Assembly: GCA_963833235.1 (NCBI GenBank)
Contig: CAWHXG010000001.1
Coordinates: 496,001 to 560,000 of the forward strand
Length of the DNA: 64,000 nt
Direction of reading: 5' to 3'
Source: CAWHXG01 sp963833235
Lineage (GTDB): Bacteria > Pseudomonadota > Alphaproteobacteria > Rhodobacterales > Rhodobacteraceae
Shown here in pieces: positions 52,556 through 62,200 of the stretch. The position numbers and the translations under genes were made by a program. A model generated the notes under the pieces. The model had not been told where the DNA came from. It saw nothing but the letters and a program-made list of their open reading frames with translations, and did not search any database. Position 1 is the first letter of the stretch. Every line of letters starts with the position of its first letter.

Positions 52556-54477
52556 GCCCGCCGTTCCGCCATCGCCACCCCCATCACTCCCAGCACCTTG
52601 CGCTCGATGTCCTCGGCTGAAAGCCCCGCCACGGCATACATGTCCGCCGGGCTGGCCTGGTCGATGAAGGTGTCGGGCAGCACCATCGAGCGGTAGCGCA
52701 GGCCGGTGTCGAACACGCCCTCCTCCGCCAGAAGCTGCGCCACGTGGCTGCCGAAGCCGCCCACGGCGCCCTCCTCGATGGTGATGAGCGTGTCGTGGCG
52801 GTGCGCCAGATCCAGGATCATCTTTCGGTCGAGCGGCTTGGCAAAGCGTGCGTCGGCCACCGTGGGCGTGATCCCGCGCGCCGCCAGCCGCTCCGCCGCC
52901 AGCCGCACCTCGGCCAGCCGCGCCCCGAAGCTCAACAGCGCCACGCCCTTGCCCTCTGCCACGATCCGGCCGCGCCCGATCTCCAGGGGCGTGCCGCGTT
53001 CCGGCAGGTCCACGCCCACGCCCTCGCCGCGCGGAAACCGGAAGGCTATGGGGCCGTCGTCATGCGCCGCGGCGGTCGCCACCATGTGCATCAGCTCCGC
53101 CTCGTCGGCCGCGGCCATCACCACGAAGCCCGGCAGGTTGGCGAGGAACGCCACGTCGAACGCACCGGCATGCGTAGCGCCGTCGGCCCCCACGAGACCG
53201 GCGCGGTCGATGGCGAAGCGCACCGGCAACCGCTGGATCGCCACGTCGTGCACGACCTGATCGTAGGCGCGCTGCAGGAAGGTCGAGTAGATCGCGGCGA
53301 AGGGCTTCATCCCGCCCGCGGCCAGCCCGGCCGCGAAGGTCACGCCGTGCTGCTCGGCGATCCCCACGTCGAAGCAGCGGCTGGGATACCGCTCCGCGAA
53401 GCGGTTCAGGCCCGTCCCGTCGGGCATGGCCGCTGTCACCGCAACCACCCGTGCGTCGGCCGCTGCCTCGGCCAGCAGTCCCTTGGCGAAGACCTTGGTG
53501 TAGCTCGGCGCGTTGCTGGGCGCCTTCGCCTGCTCGCCGGTGATCACGTCGAACTTGGCGCGCGCGTGGCCCCTGTCGGCGGCCTCCTCGGCCGGCCCGT
53601 ATCCCTTGCCCTTGCGGGTAATCGCATGGATCAGGATCGGCCCCGTGGCCCGCGCCTTCACCGTCCGCAGCACCGGCAGCAGTTGATCCAGATCGTGGCC
53701 GTCGATCGGGCCCAGATAGCTGAAGCCCAGCTCCTCGAAGAGCGTGCCGCCCACGACCGTATGCTTCAACAGGTCCTTGGCGCGCTTCGCTCCCTCCTTG
53801 AAGGGCGGCGGCAGGAAGCTCACCGCCCCCTTCGCCGCGGCCTTCAGCTCCTGAAAGGGCGCGCCGGCGTAGAGCCGCGAAAGATAGGCCGACATCGCGC
53901 CGGTCGGCGGCGCGATCGACATCTCGTTGTCGTTGAGGATCACGATCAGCCGGCGGTCGAGATGCCCGGCATTGTTCATCGCCTCATAGGCCATCCCGGC
54001 GCTCATCGCCCCGTCGCCGATCACCGCGATGCAGTCGCCGATCCCCTCGGGGGTCTGCCCGCCCAGGTCGCGGGCCACGGCAAGGCCGAGCGCCGCCGAG
54101 ATCGAGGTCGAGGAATGTGCCGCCCCGAACGGGTCGTAGGGGCTTTCCGACCGCTTGGTAAATCCGCTCAGTCCGCCCTTCTGGCGCAGCGTGCGGATCC
54201 GGTCGCGCCGGCCGGTGAGGATCTTGTGGGGATAGCATTGATGCCCCACGTCCCAGATGATCTTGTCTTTCGGCGCCTCGAAGACGGCGTGCAGCGCTAC
54301 GGTCAGCTCGACCACGCCGAGCCCGGCGCCCAGATGCCCGCCGGTCACGCTCACCGCGCTCACGGTCTCGGCGCGCAACTCGTCGGCCAGCCGGTGCAGC
54401 TCGCGGTCGCTCAGGCCCCGCATGTCGGCGGGGAGCTGCACGCGGTCGAGGATCGGCGTCGCGGGTCTGTCAGCCAT
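52552..54477 (-). CDS. dxs: Dxs, 1-deoxy-D-xylulose-5-phosphate synthase
   Basis: First step of the MEP isoprenoid pathway. 641 residues. ThDP site VIGDGAMSAGMAYEAMNNAG, IIWDVGHQCYPHKILTGR, SGFTKRSES, GPIDGHDLDQL, DVGIAEQHGVTFAAGLA and C-terminal FIDQASPADMY. ATG 54477. It lies 29 bases after ispA; the run is HDAC-like, xseB, ispA, dxs on the minus strand. The Mrr gene starts on its stop codon. Confidence 0.97.
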   Translation of the reverse strand: MADRPATPILDRVQLPADMRGLSDRELHRLADELRAETVSAVSVTGGHLGAGLGVVELTVALHAVFEAPKDKIIWDVGHQCYPHKILTGRRDRIRTLRQKGGLSGFTKRSESPYDPFGAAHSSTSISAALGLAVARDLGGQTPEGIGDCIAVIGDGAMSAGMAYEAMNNAGHLDRRLIVILNDNEMSIAPPTGAMSAYLSRLYAGAPFQELKAAAKGAVSFLPPPFKEGAKRAKDLLKHTVVGGTLFEELGFSYLGPIDGHDLDQLLPVLRTVKARATGPILIHAITRKGKGYGPAEEAADRGHARAKFDVITGEQAKAPSNAPSYTKVFAKGLLAEAAADARVVAVTAAMPDGTGLNRFAERYPSRCFDVGIAEQHGVTFAAGLAAGGMKPFAAIYSTFLQRAYDQVVHDVAIQRLPVRFAIDRAGLVGADGATHAGAFDVAFLANLPGFVVMAAADEAELMHMVATAAAHDDGPIAFRFPRGEGVGVDLPERGTPLEIGRGRIVAEGKGVALLSFGARLAEVRLAAERLAARGITPTVADARFAKPLDRKMILDLAHRHDTLITIEEGAVGGFGSHVAQLLAEEGVFDTGLRYRSMVLPDTFIDQASPADMYAVAGLSAEDIERKVLGVMGVAMAERRA

Positions 54478-54506
54478 GGGGCGAGCCTGCCTTTCGTCCG
54501 TTCCGT

Positions 54507-55379
54507 TCAGTAGTCGCGCGTGATAGCGAAGCGCGCCGCGGCCTTCAAGGTTTCGGCGTCCGTGCCATAGGGCTCCAGCGCTGCCTCCGCCTCGCCCACC
54601 AGGGCTTGGGCGCGGGCACGGGCGCCCTCCAGACCCAGCAGGCCCACGAAGGTCGCCTTGCCCTGGTCGCTATCCTTGCCCACGCGCTTGCCGGTCGCGT
54701 TTGCGGTCCCCTCTACGTCCAGAACGTCGTCGGCGATTTGAAACGCAAGGCCAAGGGCCGCGGCATAGCGCCCGAGCGGGTCCGGATCGTCGCCGGCGAG
54801 GATCGGCCCCGCCTGTGCCGACCAGCGAATGAGCGCGCCGGTCTTGTTGCCCTGCAGCGCCACAATCTGATCGAGCGTCAGCGAGGTCGCGGCGCTCTCC
54901 GCCGCGATGTCCTGCATCTGGCCAAGAACCATGCCCGCCGCGCCTGCGGCCTCTGCCAATCGGGCGACAAGGGCCATGCGCCCCGCGGGCCCACCGCCCA
55001 GCTCCGGGTGGGCCAGAAGGCCGAAGGCTATGGTCTGCAGCGCGTCGCCGGTCAGGATCGCCGTCGCCTCGTCCCATTTCATGTGCACGGTCGGCTGCCC
55101 CCGCCGCAGGTCGTCGTCGTCCATCGCCGGCAGATCGTCATGCACCAGCGAATAGGCATGCAGCGCCTCGATCGCCGCAGCCGCCGGCATTGCGCCTGCC
55201 TCCTCGATGCCGTGCAGGCGCGCGCCCTCCAGCACCAGAAAGCCGCGCAGGCGCTTGCCGCCGGCCGTGGCATGCCGCATCGCGTCGCAGAGCGGCCCGA
55301 CAGGCAGATCATCCAGCGCGGTCGCCAAGGTCGCCCCGATCGCCTGGCCCGCCTGCGCCAGCCGGGCCTCGAAGCTCAA
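54507..55379 (-). CDS. ispA: polyprenyl (farnesyl/geranyl) diphosphate synthase IspA
   Basis: 290 residues from a TTG whose last two bases start the xseB TGA (TTGA overlap). Aspartate-rich motifs: LVHDDLPAMDDDDLRRGQPT (first) and FQIADDVLDVEG (second), plus GGKRLRGFLVLEGARL and GNKTGALIRWS. Makes short-chain prenyl diphosphate from the MEP pathway products; sits directly before dxs. Chain length is inferred from the family, most likely C15. Confidence 0.95.
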   Translation of the reverse strand: MSFEARLAQAGQAIGATLATALDDLPVGPLCDAMRHATAGGKRLRGFLVLEGARLHGIEEAGAMPAAAAIEALHAYSLVHDDLPAMDDDDLRRGQPTVHMKWDEATAILTGDALQTIAFGLLAHPELGGGPAGRMALVARLAEAAGAAGMVLGQMQDIAAESAATSLTLDQIVALQGNKTGALIRWSAQAGPILAGDDPDPLGRYAAALGLAFQIADDVLDVEGTANATGKRVGKDSDQGKATFVGLLGLEGARARAQALVGEAEAALEPYGTDAETLKAAARFAITRDY

Positions 55380-55711
55380 AACGGGATCTCGTCGTCCGAT
55401 ACCGATGCCGGCGCCTTCGCGGTCCCGGGCCCCGCCCTCGCCGCACGATCATCGCCGGCGGGCGCCGCCCCCGCCTCCGCCAGGGGCGCGAGGCCCGAAG
55501 GTCGCCCGCTCTCGTCCAGCGTGATCGCCGCCACCTTCTCCTCGGCGGCGCGCAGCCGGGCCTCGCAGTGGGCCTTGAGCGCCGCGCCCCGCTCGTAGAG
55601 GGTGATCGAGTCCTCCAGCGCAACGTCGCCCGCCTCGAGCTGGCCGACCACAGCCTCCAGGGCCGCCATCGCCTCTTCGAAGGTCATCTTCTCCACGGAC
55701 TTGTCCGCCAT
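55376..55711 (-). CDS. xseB: exodeoxyribonuclease VII small subunit
   Basis: 111 residues. The conserved helical-hairpin core TFEEAMAALEAVVGQLEAGD, LEDSITLYERGAALKAHCEARLRAAEEKV is typical; XseB subunits form the collar of ExoVII with XseA (not in the window). Unusually, the ~35-residue C-terminal tail is disordered and ends SDDEIPF, very like the protein-recruiting tip of single-strand binding protein. Its start lies 8 bases after the HDAC-like gene stop. Confidence 0.93.
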   Translation of the reverse strand: MADKSVEKMTFEEAMAALEAVVGQLEAGDVALEDSITLYERGAALKAHCEARLRAAEEKVAAITLDESGRPSGLAPLAEAGAAPAGDDRAARAGPGTAKAPASVSDDEIPF

Positions 55712-55719
55712 CGCCTACC

Positions 55720-56667
55720 TCATTTCTTGCCGGGCGCGCCGCGCGCCATCAGCACCCGCACATGCGCCGCCGCCGCGGCGGCCAGAGCCTCCAGATCATA
55801 GCCGCCCTCCAGCACAGAGACCACCCGCCCGCCGCAGACGTCGTCCGCCAGATCGCACACCGCCTCGGTCGCATCGGCGAAGTCCGCCTCGTCCAGTTCC
55901 CACTGCGCCAGCGGGTCCGCCCGATGCCCGTCGAACCCGGCTGAGACCAGGATCAGCTCCGGCGCATGGGCCCGCAGCGCAGGCAGCGCCCGGTCGCGGA
56001 GGGCAGCGCGAAAGCGCGCGCCGTCCGTGCCCGCCGGCAGCGGCACGTTGGCGATCTGCCCGTACCGCCCGCGCTCCGCCACGGCGCCGCTTCCCGGATA
56101 GAACGGTGCCTGGTGCAGGGAGGCGAAGGCGGCGCGCGGCTCGTCCCACAGGACGTCCTGGGTGCCGTTGCCGTGGTGCACGTCGAAATCCAGGATGGCC
56201 ACGCGCGACAGGCCGCGCGCCTCCAGGGCATGCAGGGCCGATACGGCGACGCTGCCGAAGAGGCAGAAGCCCATGGCCCGGTCGGCTTCCGCATGGTGGC
56301 CGGGGGGGCGCACCGCGGCGAAGGCGTTCGCCGCTTGCCCGCCGAGCACCAGATCCACCGCTGCGATGGCCCCGCCCGCCGCATGCCGCGCGGCGATCTC
56401 GGAGCCGGCCATGACGGGCGTGTCGCCATCGATCGCGCGCCAGCCGTCGGCCGGGATCGCCGCCGCCACCCGGGCCAGATGGTCCGGCGGATGGGCGCGC
56501 AGCAGCGCGGTATCCGTGGCCATGGGTGCCGCGACACGAAGCAGCGACGCGAACTCGTCCGCATCAAGGGCCGCGATCACCGCCTCCAGCCGCGCCACCC
56601 GCTCGGGGTGCCCCTCTGGCGTGACGTGCTTCAGGCAGGCAGCATGGGTGACGAGCGCCGTGGTCAT
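55720..56667 (-). CDS. histone deacetylase family protein (acetylpolyamine/acetoin-utilisation type)
   Basis: 315 residues. Zinc-dependent deacetylase: GHPERVARL at the N-terminus, RPPGHHAEADRAMGFC with the His-His pair, ILDFDVHHGNGTQD (Asp and His zinc ligands), SAGFDGHRADPL (third ligand) and LEGGYDLEAL. Bacterial members remove acetyl groups from small molecules such as acetylpolyamines, or from proteins; the target is unknown. First gene of the run leading to xseB, ispA and dxs. Confidence 0.9.
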   Translation of the reverse strand: MTTALVTHAACLKHVTPEGHPERVARLEAVIAALDADEFASLLRVAAPMATDTALLRAHPPDHLARVAAAIPADGWRAIDGDTPVMAGSEIAARHAAGGAIAAVDLVLGGQAANAFAAVRPPGHHAEADRAMGFCLFGSVAVSALHALEARGLSRVAILDFDVHHGNGTQDVLWDEPRAAFASLHQAPFYPGSGAVAERGRYGQIANVPLPAGTDGARFRAALRDRALPALRAHAPELILVSAGFDGHRADPLAQWELDEADFADATEAVCDLADDVCGGRVVSVLEGGYDLEALAAAAAAHVRVLMARGAPGKK

Positions 56668-56827
56668 GGGGGAAGGCTAACCCCTCTTCCCCCGCCGCGG
56701 CAATGCCGCCACAGGTGGGTTGGGGCGGCGGGCCCCGTCGGCGCCCGCAGGGCGATGACGGGGAGGAAGGGAATGGCCGGCGCCAGCCGGCCTCCGCGAG
56801 GTCGCGGCCTCGCCGCGGCCGCCTGTT

Positions 56828-57619
56828 CTAATCGACGACGAGCATGTAGCCTTCGCCGCGCACCGTCTGAAGGTAGCGAGGCTGCCGGGGGTCGGCCTCG
56901 ATCTTCCGCCGCAGCCGGGTGATCTGCACGTCCACGGCGCGCTCCTGCGCCGGCTCGCCCTCGCGCCCAGCCCCCTGCCCGCGCCCCAGATCCTCCACCA
57001 GCTGCGCCCGGGTAAAGGGCGCGCCCGGCGCCGCCGAGAGGATCCTCATCAGGTGGCTCTCCGTTGCCGTCAGCCGGATCGGCGCGGTCCCCGCCCACAA
57101 TTCGCCCCGCTCCACGTCGTAGCGCACGGCGCCCAGATGCAGCACCTTGATGGCCGTGCCCGCTGCCGGCTCGCCCGCCGGCACCCGCCGCAGGATCGCG
57201 TTGATCCGCAGCAGCAGCTCCTTGGGCTCGAAGGGCTTGGCGAGGTAGTCGTCCGCCCCGGCCTCCAGCCCCGCGATCCGGTCCGCTGTTACGCCCTTGG
57301 CCGTCAGCAGCAGGATCGGCGTCTTCAGGCTCCCCCGCAGATCCCGGGTCAGCGCCACGCCGTCCTCCCCGGGCATCATCACGTCGAGCACGATCAGGTC
57401 GAAATCCAGCCCGGTCAGCAGCCGCCGCGCCTGCGCCGCATCCCGCGCGGCGCTCACCAGGAAACCGTGCCGCATCAGGAATTTCTGCAGCAGGCCCCGG
57501 ATTCGCTCGTCGTCGTCAACGATCAGCAGATGCGCCTCGCTCGGCGGCACGACCATCGGCGCCGCCCGCGCCGCCGCGCCGGCCCCGGCGCCCTCGCGGT
57601 CCTCGCCCATCGCGCTCAC
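56828..57619 (-). CDS. petR: PetR-like OmpR-family response regulator
   Basis: 263 residues from a GTG overlapping the petP stop (GTGA). Receiver domain (about 28-140): LLIVDDDERIRGLL, phosphorylated Asp in LIVLDVMMPGEDG, LLLTAKG, Lys in LAKPFEPKEL. C-terminal winged helix (about 155-263): GAVRYDVERGELW, LTATESHLMRIL, VQITRLRRKIEADPRQPRYLQTVRGEGYML. In Rhodobacter capsulatus the petP-petR pair lies by the cytochrome bc1 genes and is needed for their function; those genes are not visible here. No sensor kinase is adjacent. The first 25 residues are low complexity. Confidence 0.88.
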   Translation of the reverse strand: MSAMGEDREGAGAGAAARAAPMVVPPSEAHLLIVDDDERIRGLLQKFLMRHGFLVSAARDAAQARRLLTGLDFDLIVLDVMMPGEDGVALTRDLRGSLKTPILLLTAKGVTADRIAGLEAGADDYLAKPFEPKELLLRINAILRRVPAGEPAAGTAIKVLHLGAVRYDVERGELWAGTAPIRLTATESHLMRILSAAPGAPFTRAQLVEDLGRGQGAGREGEPAQERAVDVQITRLRRKIEADPRQPRYLQTVRGEGYMLVVD

Positions 57620-58131
57620 TCCTTCAGCAATCGGTAATGGCGGTGCATCTCCGGCTCCATCATCGCCTCCAGCACCTGCCGGAATCCGGCCACCGCCTCT
57701 GGCCCCGCCGTGCGGAACGCCGCGCGCAGCCGCCGCCGCTGCGCCTCCGAAAGCTCCACCTCAAGCGCGACGCCGGCTTCGGTCAGGTAGAGATGCCGCT
57801 CGCGCCTATCCTGCCGACCCACCCGCGCCTCCACCAGCCCATCTGCCACCAGCGTCCGAAGCACCCGGTTCAGCGATTGCTTCGTGACGCCGAGGATCGA
57901 CAGCAGGTTGTTGACCGTCGTGCCCGGCGCCCGGTGGATGAAGTGCACCGCCCGGTGATGCGCCCGTCCGTAATCATGCGCATGCAGGATCCTGTCGGGA
58001 TCGGCGGTGAAGCCCTTGTAGGCGAAGAACATCGCCTCGATCCCCTTGCGCAGCTGCGCGTCGGTCAGGAACAGCAGCGTCTCGCCCCCCTGCGCACCCG
58101 CGCCATGCCCGCCTATGTGCCCATCCGCCAT
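57616..58131 (-). CDS. petP: PetP-like MarR-family regulator
   Basis: 171 residues. MarR winged helix: FFAYKGFTADPDRIL, HHRAVHFIHRAPGTTVNNLLSIL, recognition region VTKQSLNRVLRTLVADGLVEARVGRQDRRERHLYLTEAG (wing with DRR). ATG 58131 is preceded by GGAGGAACGCAGG. It is the first gene of the petP-petR pair and overlaps petR by 4 bases. A promoter with an overlapping inverted repeat lies at 58167-58197, consistent with autoregulation. Confidence 0.88.
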   Translation of the reverse strand: MADGHIGGHGAGAQGGETLLFLTDAQLRKGIEAMFFAYKGFTADPDRILHAHDYGRAHHRAVHFIHRAPGTTVNNLLSILGVTKQSLNRVLRTLVADGLVEARVGRQDRRERHLYLTEAGVALEVELSEAQRRRLRAAFRTAGPEAVAGFRQVLEAMMEPEMHRHYRLLKE

Positions 58132-58166
58132 CCTGCGTTCCTCCGGCGATGCCAAAAGCCTTACCG

Positions 58167-58197
58167 ATTTTAGGACAGGCTTGTTGACTATCCAACA
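58167..58197 (-). promoter_or_regulatory. petP promoter with overlapping inverted repeat
   Basis: On the minus strand TTGGAT (58190-58195) and TAAAAT (58167-58172) are separated by exactly 17 bases, 36 bases upstream of the petP ATG. A perfect inverted repeat TGTTG-N6-CAACA (58182-58197) covers the -35 box, a plausible MarR-type operator. It could also influence the divergent ilvE gene. Confidence 0.65.
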
Positions 58198-58315
58198 GTG
58201 AACTGGTATCCCCCTGCGGATTTTGCGCAATTATCGGTCCGCATCGGACCTTACTAGCGCAACTTTCGCAAATCACCGTGGCCGGGATGGCCGGGAACAG
58301 GATGGGACCGAAGGG

Positions 58316-59186
58316 ATGGCAGGCGCTTACGACGACCGCGACGGAACGATCTGGATGGATGGCGCGCTGGTGCCCTGGCGGGACGCCAACGTGCATATCC
58401 TGACCCATGCGATGCACTATGCCTCGGCCGTCTTCGAGGGCGAGCGCGCGTATGGCGGGCGCATTTTCGAAATCGCGCCGGCATTCCGAGCGTCTCCTGC
58501 GCTCCGGACAGCTCATTGACGTGACGATCCCCTGGACGGTCGATCAGATCGAAGAGGCCAAGGCGCAGGTCATGAAGGCCAATGGCCTGACCGATGCCTA
58601 TGTGCGGGTCATCGCGTGGCGCGGCTCGGGCGAGGACATGGGCGTCGCCTCGCAGCGCAACGGCGTGCGCATGGCGGTCGCCGCCTGGACCTGGGGCGCC
58701 TATTACGGCGACGCCAAGGCCCGCGGCGCCCGGCTCGACATCAGCAAGTGGCGCCGCCCCGCGCCCGATACGATCCCCTGCCACGCCAAGGCCGCCGGCC
58801 TCTACATGATCTGCACCATGTCAAAGCACACCGCCGAGGCGAAGGGCTGCAGCGACGCGATGATGTTCGACCATCGCGGCTATGTCGCCGAAGCGACCGG
58901 CGCCAACATCTTCTTCGTGAAGGACGGCGAGGTGCACACGCCGCTGCCCGATTGCTTCCTCAACGGCATCACCCGCCAGACGGTCGTGGGCCTTCTGCGG
59001 GAACGCCAGATCAAGGTGATCGAACGGCATATCGAGCCGGCCGAGCTGGAAGGGTTCGAGCAGTGCTGGCTCACGGGCACGGCAGCCGAGGTCACCCCGG
59101 TGGGCCGGATCGGCGACTACAACTTCGAGGTCGGCGCCCTCGCGCGCGAGGTCTCCGGCGCCTACGAGAGCCTGGTGCGGGCCTGA
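58316..59186 (+). pseudogene. ilvE: IlvE, branched-chain amino acid aminotransferase, interrupted by a +1 frameshift
   Basis: Transfers amino groups to the keto acids of valine, leucine and isoleucine. The first part from ATG 58316 reads DGTIWMDGALVPWRDANVHI, THAMHYASAVFEGERAY and GGRIFEIAP; the continuation HSERLLRSGQLIDVTIPWTV is one base out of frame. The extra base lies in 58474-58482 (GCGCCGGCATT). Downstream the enzyme is complete: AYVRVIAWRG, CHAKAAGLYMI (PLP lysine region), VAEATGANIFFVKDG, NGITRQTVVGLL, WLTGTAAEVTPV. With one base fewer it would be about 289 residues, normal length. Assembly error is the likeliest cause. Confidence 0.85.
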
Positions 59187-59244
59187 ACGCAGCGGGGCAC
59201 CCACCGGCGCCCGCCGCGGCCGGCCGGCGCCTGGCCCGGCAGGG

Positions 59245-62200
59245 TCAGGCGGCGGAGCCCAGGGCCGCCTGGCCCACTTGCACGAACGCCCCCAGCCGCG
59301 CCTCCACCTCACGGCGAACCCGCGCGGCGCTCTGGCCGTCGGCAATCAGGTTGTCCGCGCGCCATTCGGGGTCGATCGCCGGGCGATGCCCCTCGGCCAG
59401 CGCGTCGAGGCTGGTCATCAGCCCGCTTCGGGCAAAATACGGGTTGCCGTAATGCTCGTAGACCCCGAAATCGTCGATCAGCGCCACATCGGTTCCCACT
59501 GCCAGTGCCTCGAACACCGCTGTCGAGCTGACCGTCACCAGCAACTCCGCGCGCTGAAGGACCGAGGGAATGGGCTCGTAGGTAATGCTCACGTTCGGAA
59601 CGGAAGTCCCCAGGGCGGTCAGCTGCTCGAAGATATCGTGGAAATGCGCCTGATCGACCTGGATCGATTTCACGCCGCGCCGCGCTCGCGGCTTGATCAG
59701 GATCTCGCGATCCGGCTCCGCGCGGCCCCAGGCCAGCAGCTTGGCCACCAGCGCCGTGCGATCGGCCGGCGAGGCGGGCACCATCGGCTGGCTGGCGAAG
59801 ACCGTGAGCTTCGGCACCCGCGCGACCTTGTCCCGGTCCGCCGCGATCGCATCGAGAGCCACGAGGCCCGTCACCGCGCAGCGCGATCCGTCGACCAGAT
59901 CGGGCGAAAGCATCCGGCGCACATCCTCTCGGTCGCGCTCGCAGTTCAGATACATGAAATCAAGCGGCGCGCGGAAGGTCGCGCCCGAAAGAAGGTGGAT
60001 GCAAGCGATCCCCATGAAGCCCCCGAAGAGGAACGGCGGCCGCGCGGTCTCCGCCCGGATGCGGGTAGCGGCGGCGGCGATGCGCGTGCCGGCGAGGCCG
60101 ATATGAATCGCGTCACACCCGCCCATGTCGTGGCGCACCAGGAAATCGTCCAGCGTGCCGTGGTCGATCTCCTCGTCGAAAAGCGAAGGCACGACCCCGG
60201 TTGCGCGCACGGTCTCGTCGTCCAGCAGGATGAAGACCGACGCGTCCCAGCCGTTGCGCGCGAATTCCCCCGAGAGCAGGCGCGCGCATTTCAGGCTGCT
60301 GTCGTAGTCGCACAAGAAGATGCATCTGCGCCGCCGCGCTCCGGGAACCGGCGCAGCCCCGGCCGCCGCCTCGCCCGCGGCCAGCTGCGCATATCGCGCG
60401 TGAACCGGGGTGCCGGCGGGAAAGATATCGGCGATCTGCCCGGCGAGCGCCTGCAGGGCAGCCCTGTCGCCCGGGCCATCCGCCGCGCGAACCAGCCGCG
60501 CCATGGCGGGATAGCTCGCCCGCAGAATGTTGCTCGCCTCCTTCCGCGCCTTGGCATGCCGCCGCACGATTTCGAGCAGAACGGCATCGTCGCCGAACCG
60601 CAGCGCGTAGAGGCCAGCAAGGGTGATCAGATCGATCACGCCGTCGGCAACCGAGAGCAATCGCTTGAGCGCCGCGAACGCCTCCTTCCGCCGCCCGGCC
60701 TCATGGTGGATGCGCGCCAGCCCGATCAGCGCAGCCCGCGACGTCCGGCGCAGGCCGGCCGCGTGCCGGAAGAGCGGCAGCGCCTCCTCGGGGCCCTTCA
60801 CGAGGGCGATGCCCTGGGCGAGCAGGATCAGAAACTCGAAATCCGCCGGCCGCTTCTCTTCGATCCAGTCCAGGTCGCGCACCGGGTCGATTGGCCGCTT
60901 CAGCGAACACAGGAAATGCTCCACCAGGCGGATCTTGCCGGTATCGGGCAGGCCGGCCGCCGCGACGATCCTGTCGATGGCGGCCAGGTTCCCGCCGATC
61001 CCCCGCTCCGCCAGAGCAAAGCCGAGCCGCCGCTGCAGCACCGAGAGCCACCAGCCCGGATCGACCGCGCGGCCGGCCACCTCGACGCCCGCGGCACCCG
61101 GCGCGCCCGCGCCTGCGCTCGCGATGCCGCTCAGGCCCCGAACGTTGAGCCGGGCCAGATCGCGCATCTCCCGCGCCTTTTCGCGAACATGGCTGCGCAG
61201 GCTCTCGCCCTCGTCGATATACCTGCAGGTCCGCGTCACGATATCCGCGGCATGGCGGTGCAGGCCGATTGCGTCGAACGCCGCTTCGCCGAGGCCCAGC
61301 TGCCGCAGCAGGGCGCTGGTCTTGTGGGTGTTCGCCGTCAGCATCACCACGGGCGTGCCGCCCGTCGCCGCGAAGATGCTGGGGTGCCAGCGCCCGCTGA
61401 TCACCGCAGCGGCATGGCCGAGCAGGTCGACCCCCTGCTGCGTGGGCGTGTTCAGCCCGATCATCGGCAGACCCAGCCGCTCGGTCAGCTCGGTCATCAG
61501 CAACACGTCCTTGTTGCAGGGCGCGAACCCCACCACCTGCAGGCCGCGTTCCAGAAGGCTGGATGCAATCTGCACATAGGCCGGCAGCGGATCGTAGGCC
61601 GGCCTGTCGCCGCGGAAGTAGATCGAGCTACCGGCCATCATCACGTAGGGCCGGGAGGGGTCGAAGCCCGCCGCCCGATAGGGCCATTCCGCGAAGTAGC
61701 CGGGACGCCCGACGACCTTCAGCCATTCCGCGCGCGGCGCCGGCTGGTAGAGAAACGCCGCGTCCGCCCCGGTTGCATGGTCGAATTCCGGCACCATTGC
61801 CCGCGCCTGCTCGGCCGAGATCGGCTCCCGGAAAACCACGTCGTCGCAGAGCGCGAAGACCATCTCCGCCATCTCGCGCATCCGCGCATCGGTGAGGTCG
61901 GAGGTGAAGTTGACCAGCAGAACCGGCTTCTTCAGCGCCACCTTCGCGCAATAGGCCATCCAAAGGATGAAGATCCCCTTGCGCTGGAAATCGTATATGC
62001 TGCCCTCGCCGTTGATCACCACGACATCGGCGCGCGCCATCTCGTCGCGGATCTCCCTCAGCGCCAGCCCGGCCTCGAAATAGGTCGAGTAACGCCCGAA
62101 CTCGCGGGCCGAAGGCGGCAGGGCATCCTCCAGCACGCGGCCGCCCGGCAGGGTGATCGGCTGCTGCTCGAACATCTGCGCCAGCGTGATCGTGTGGGTG

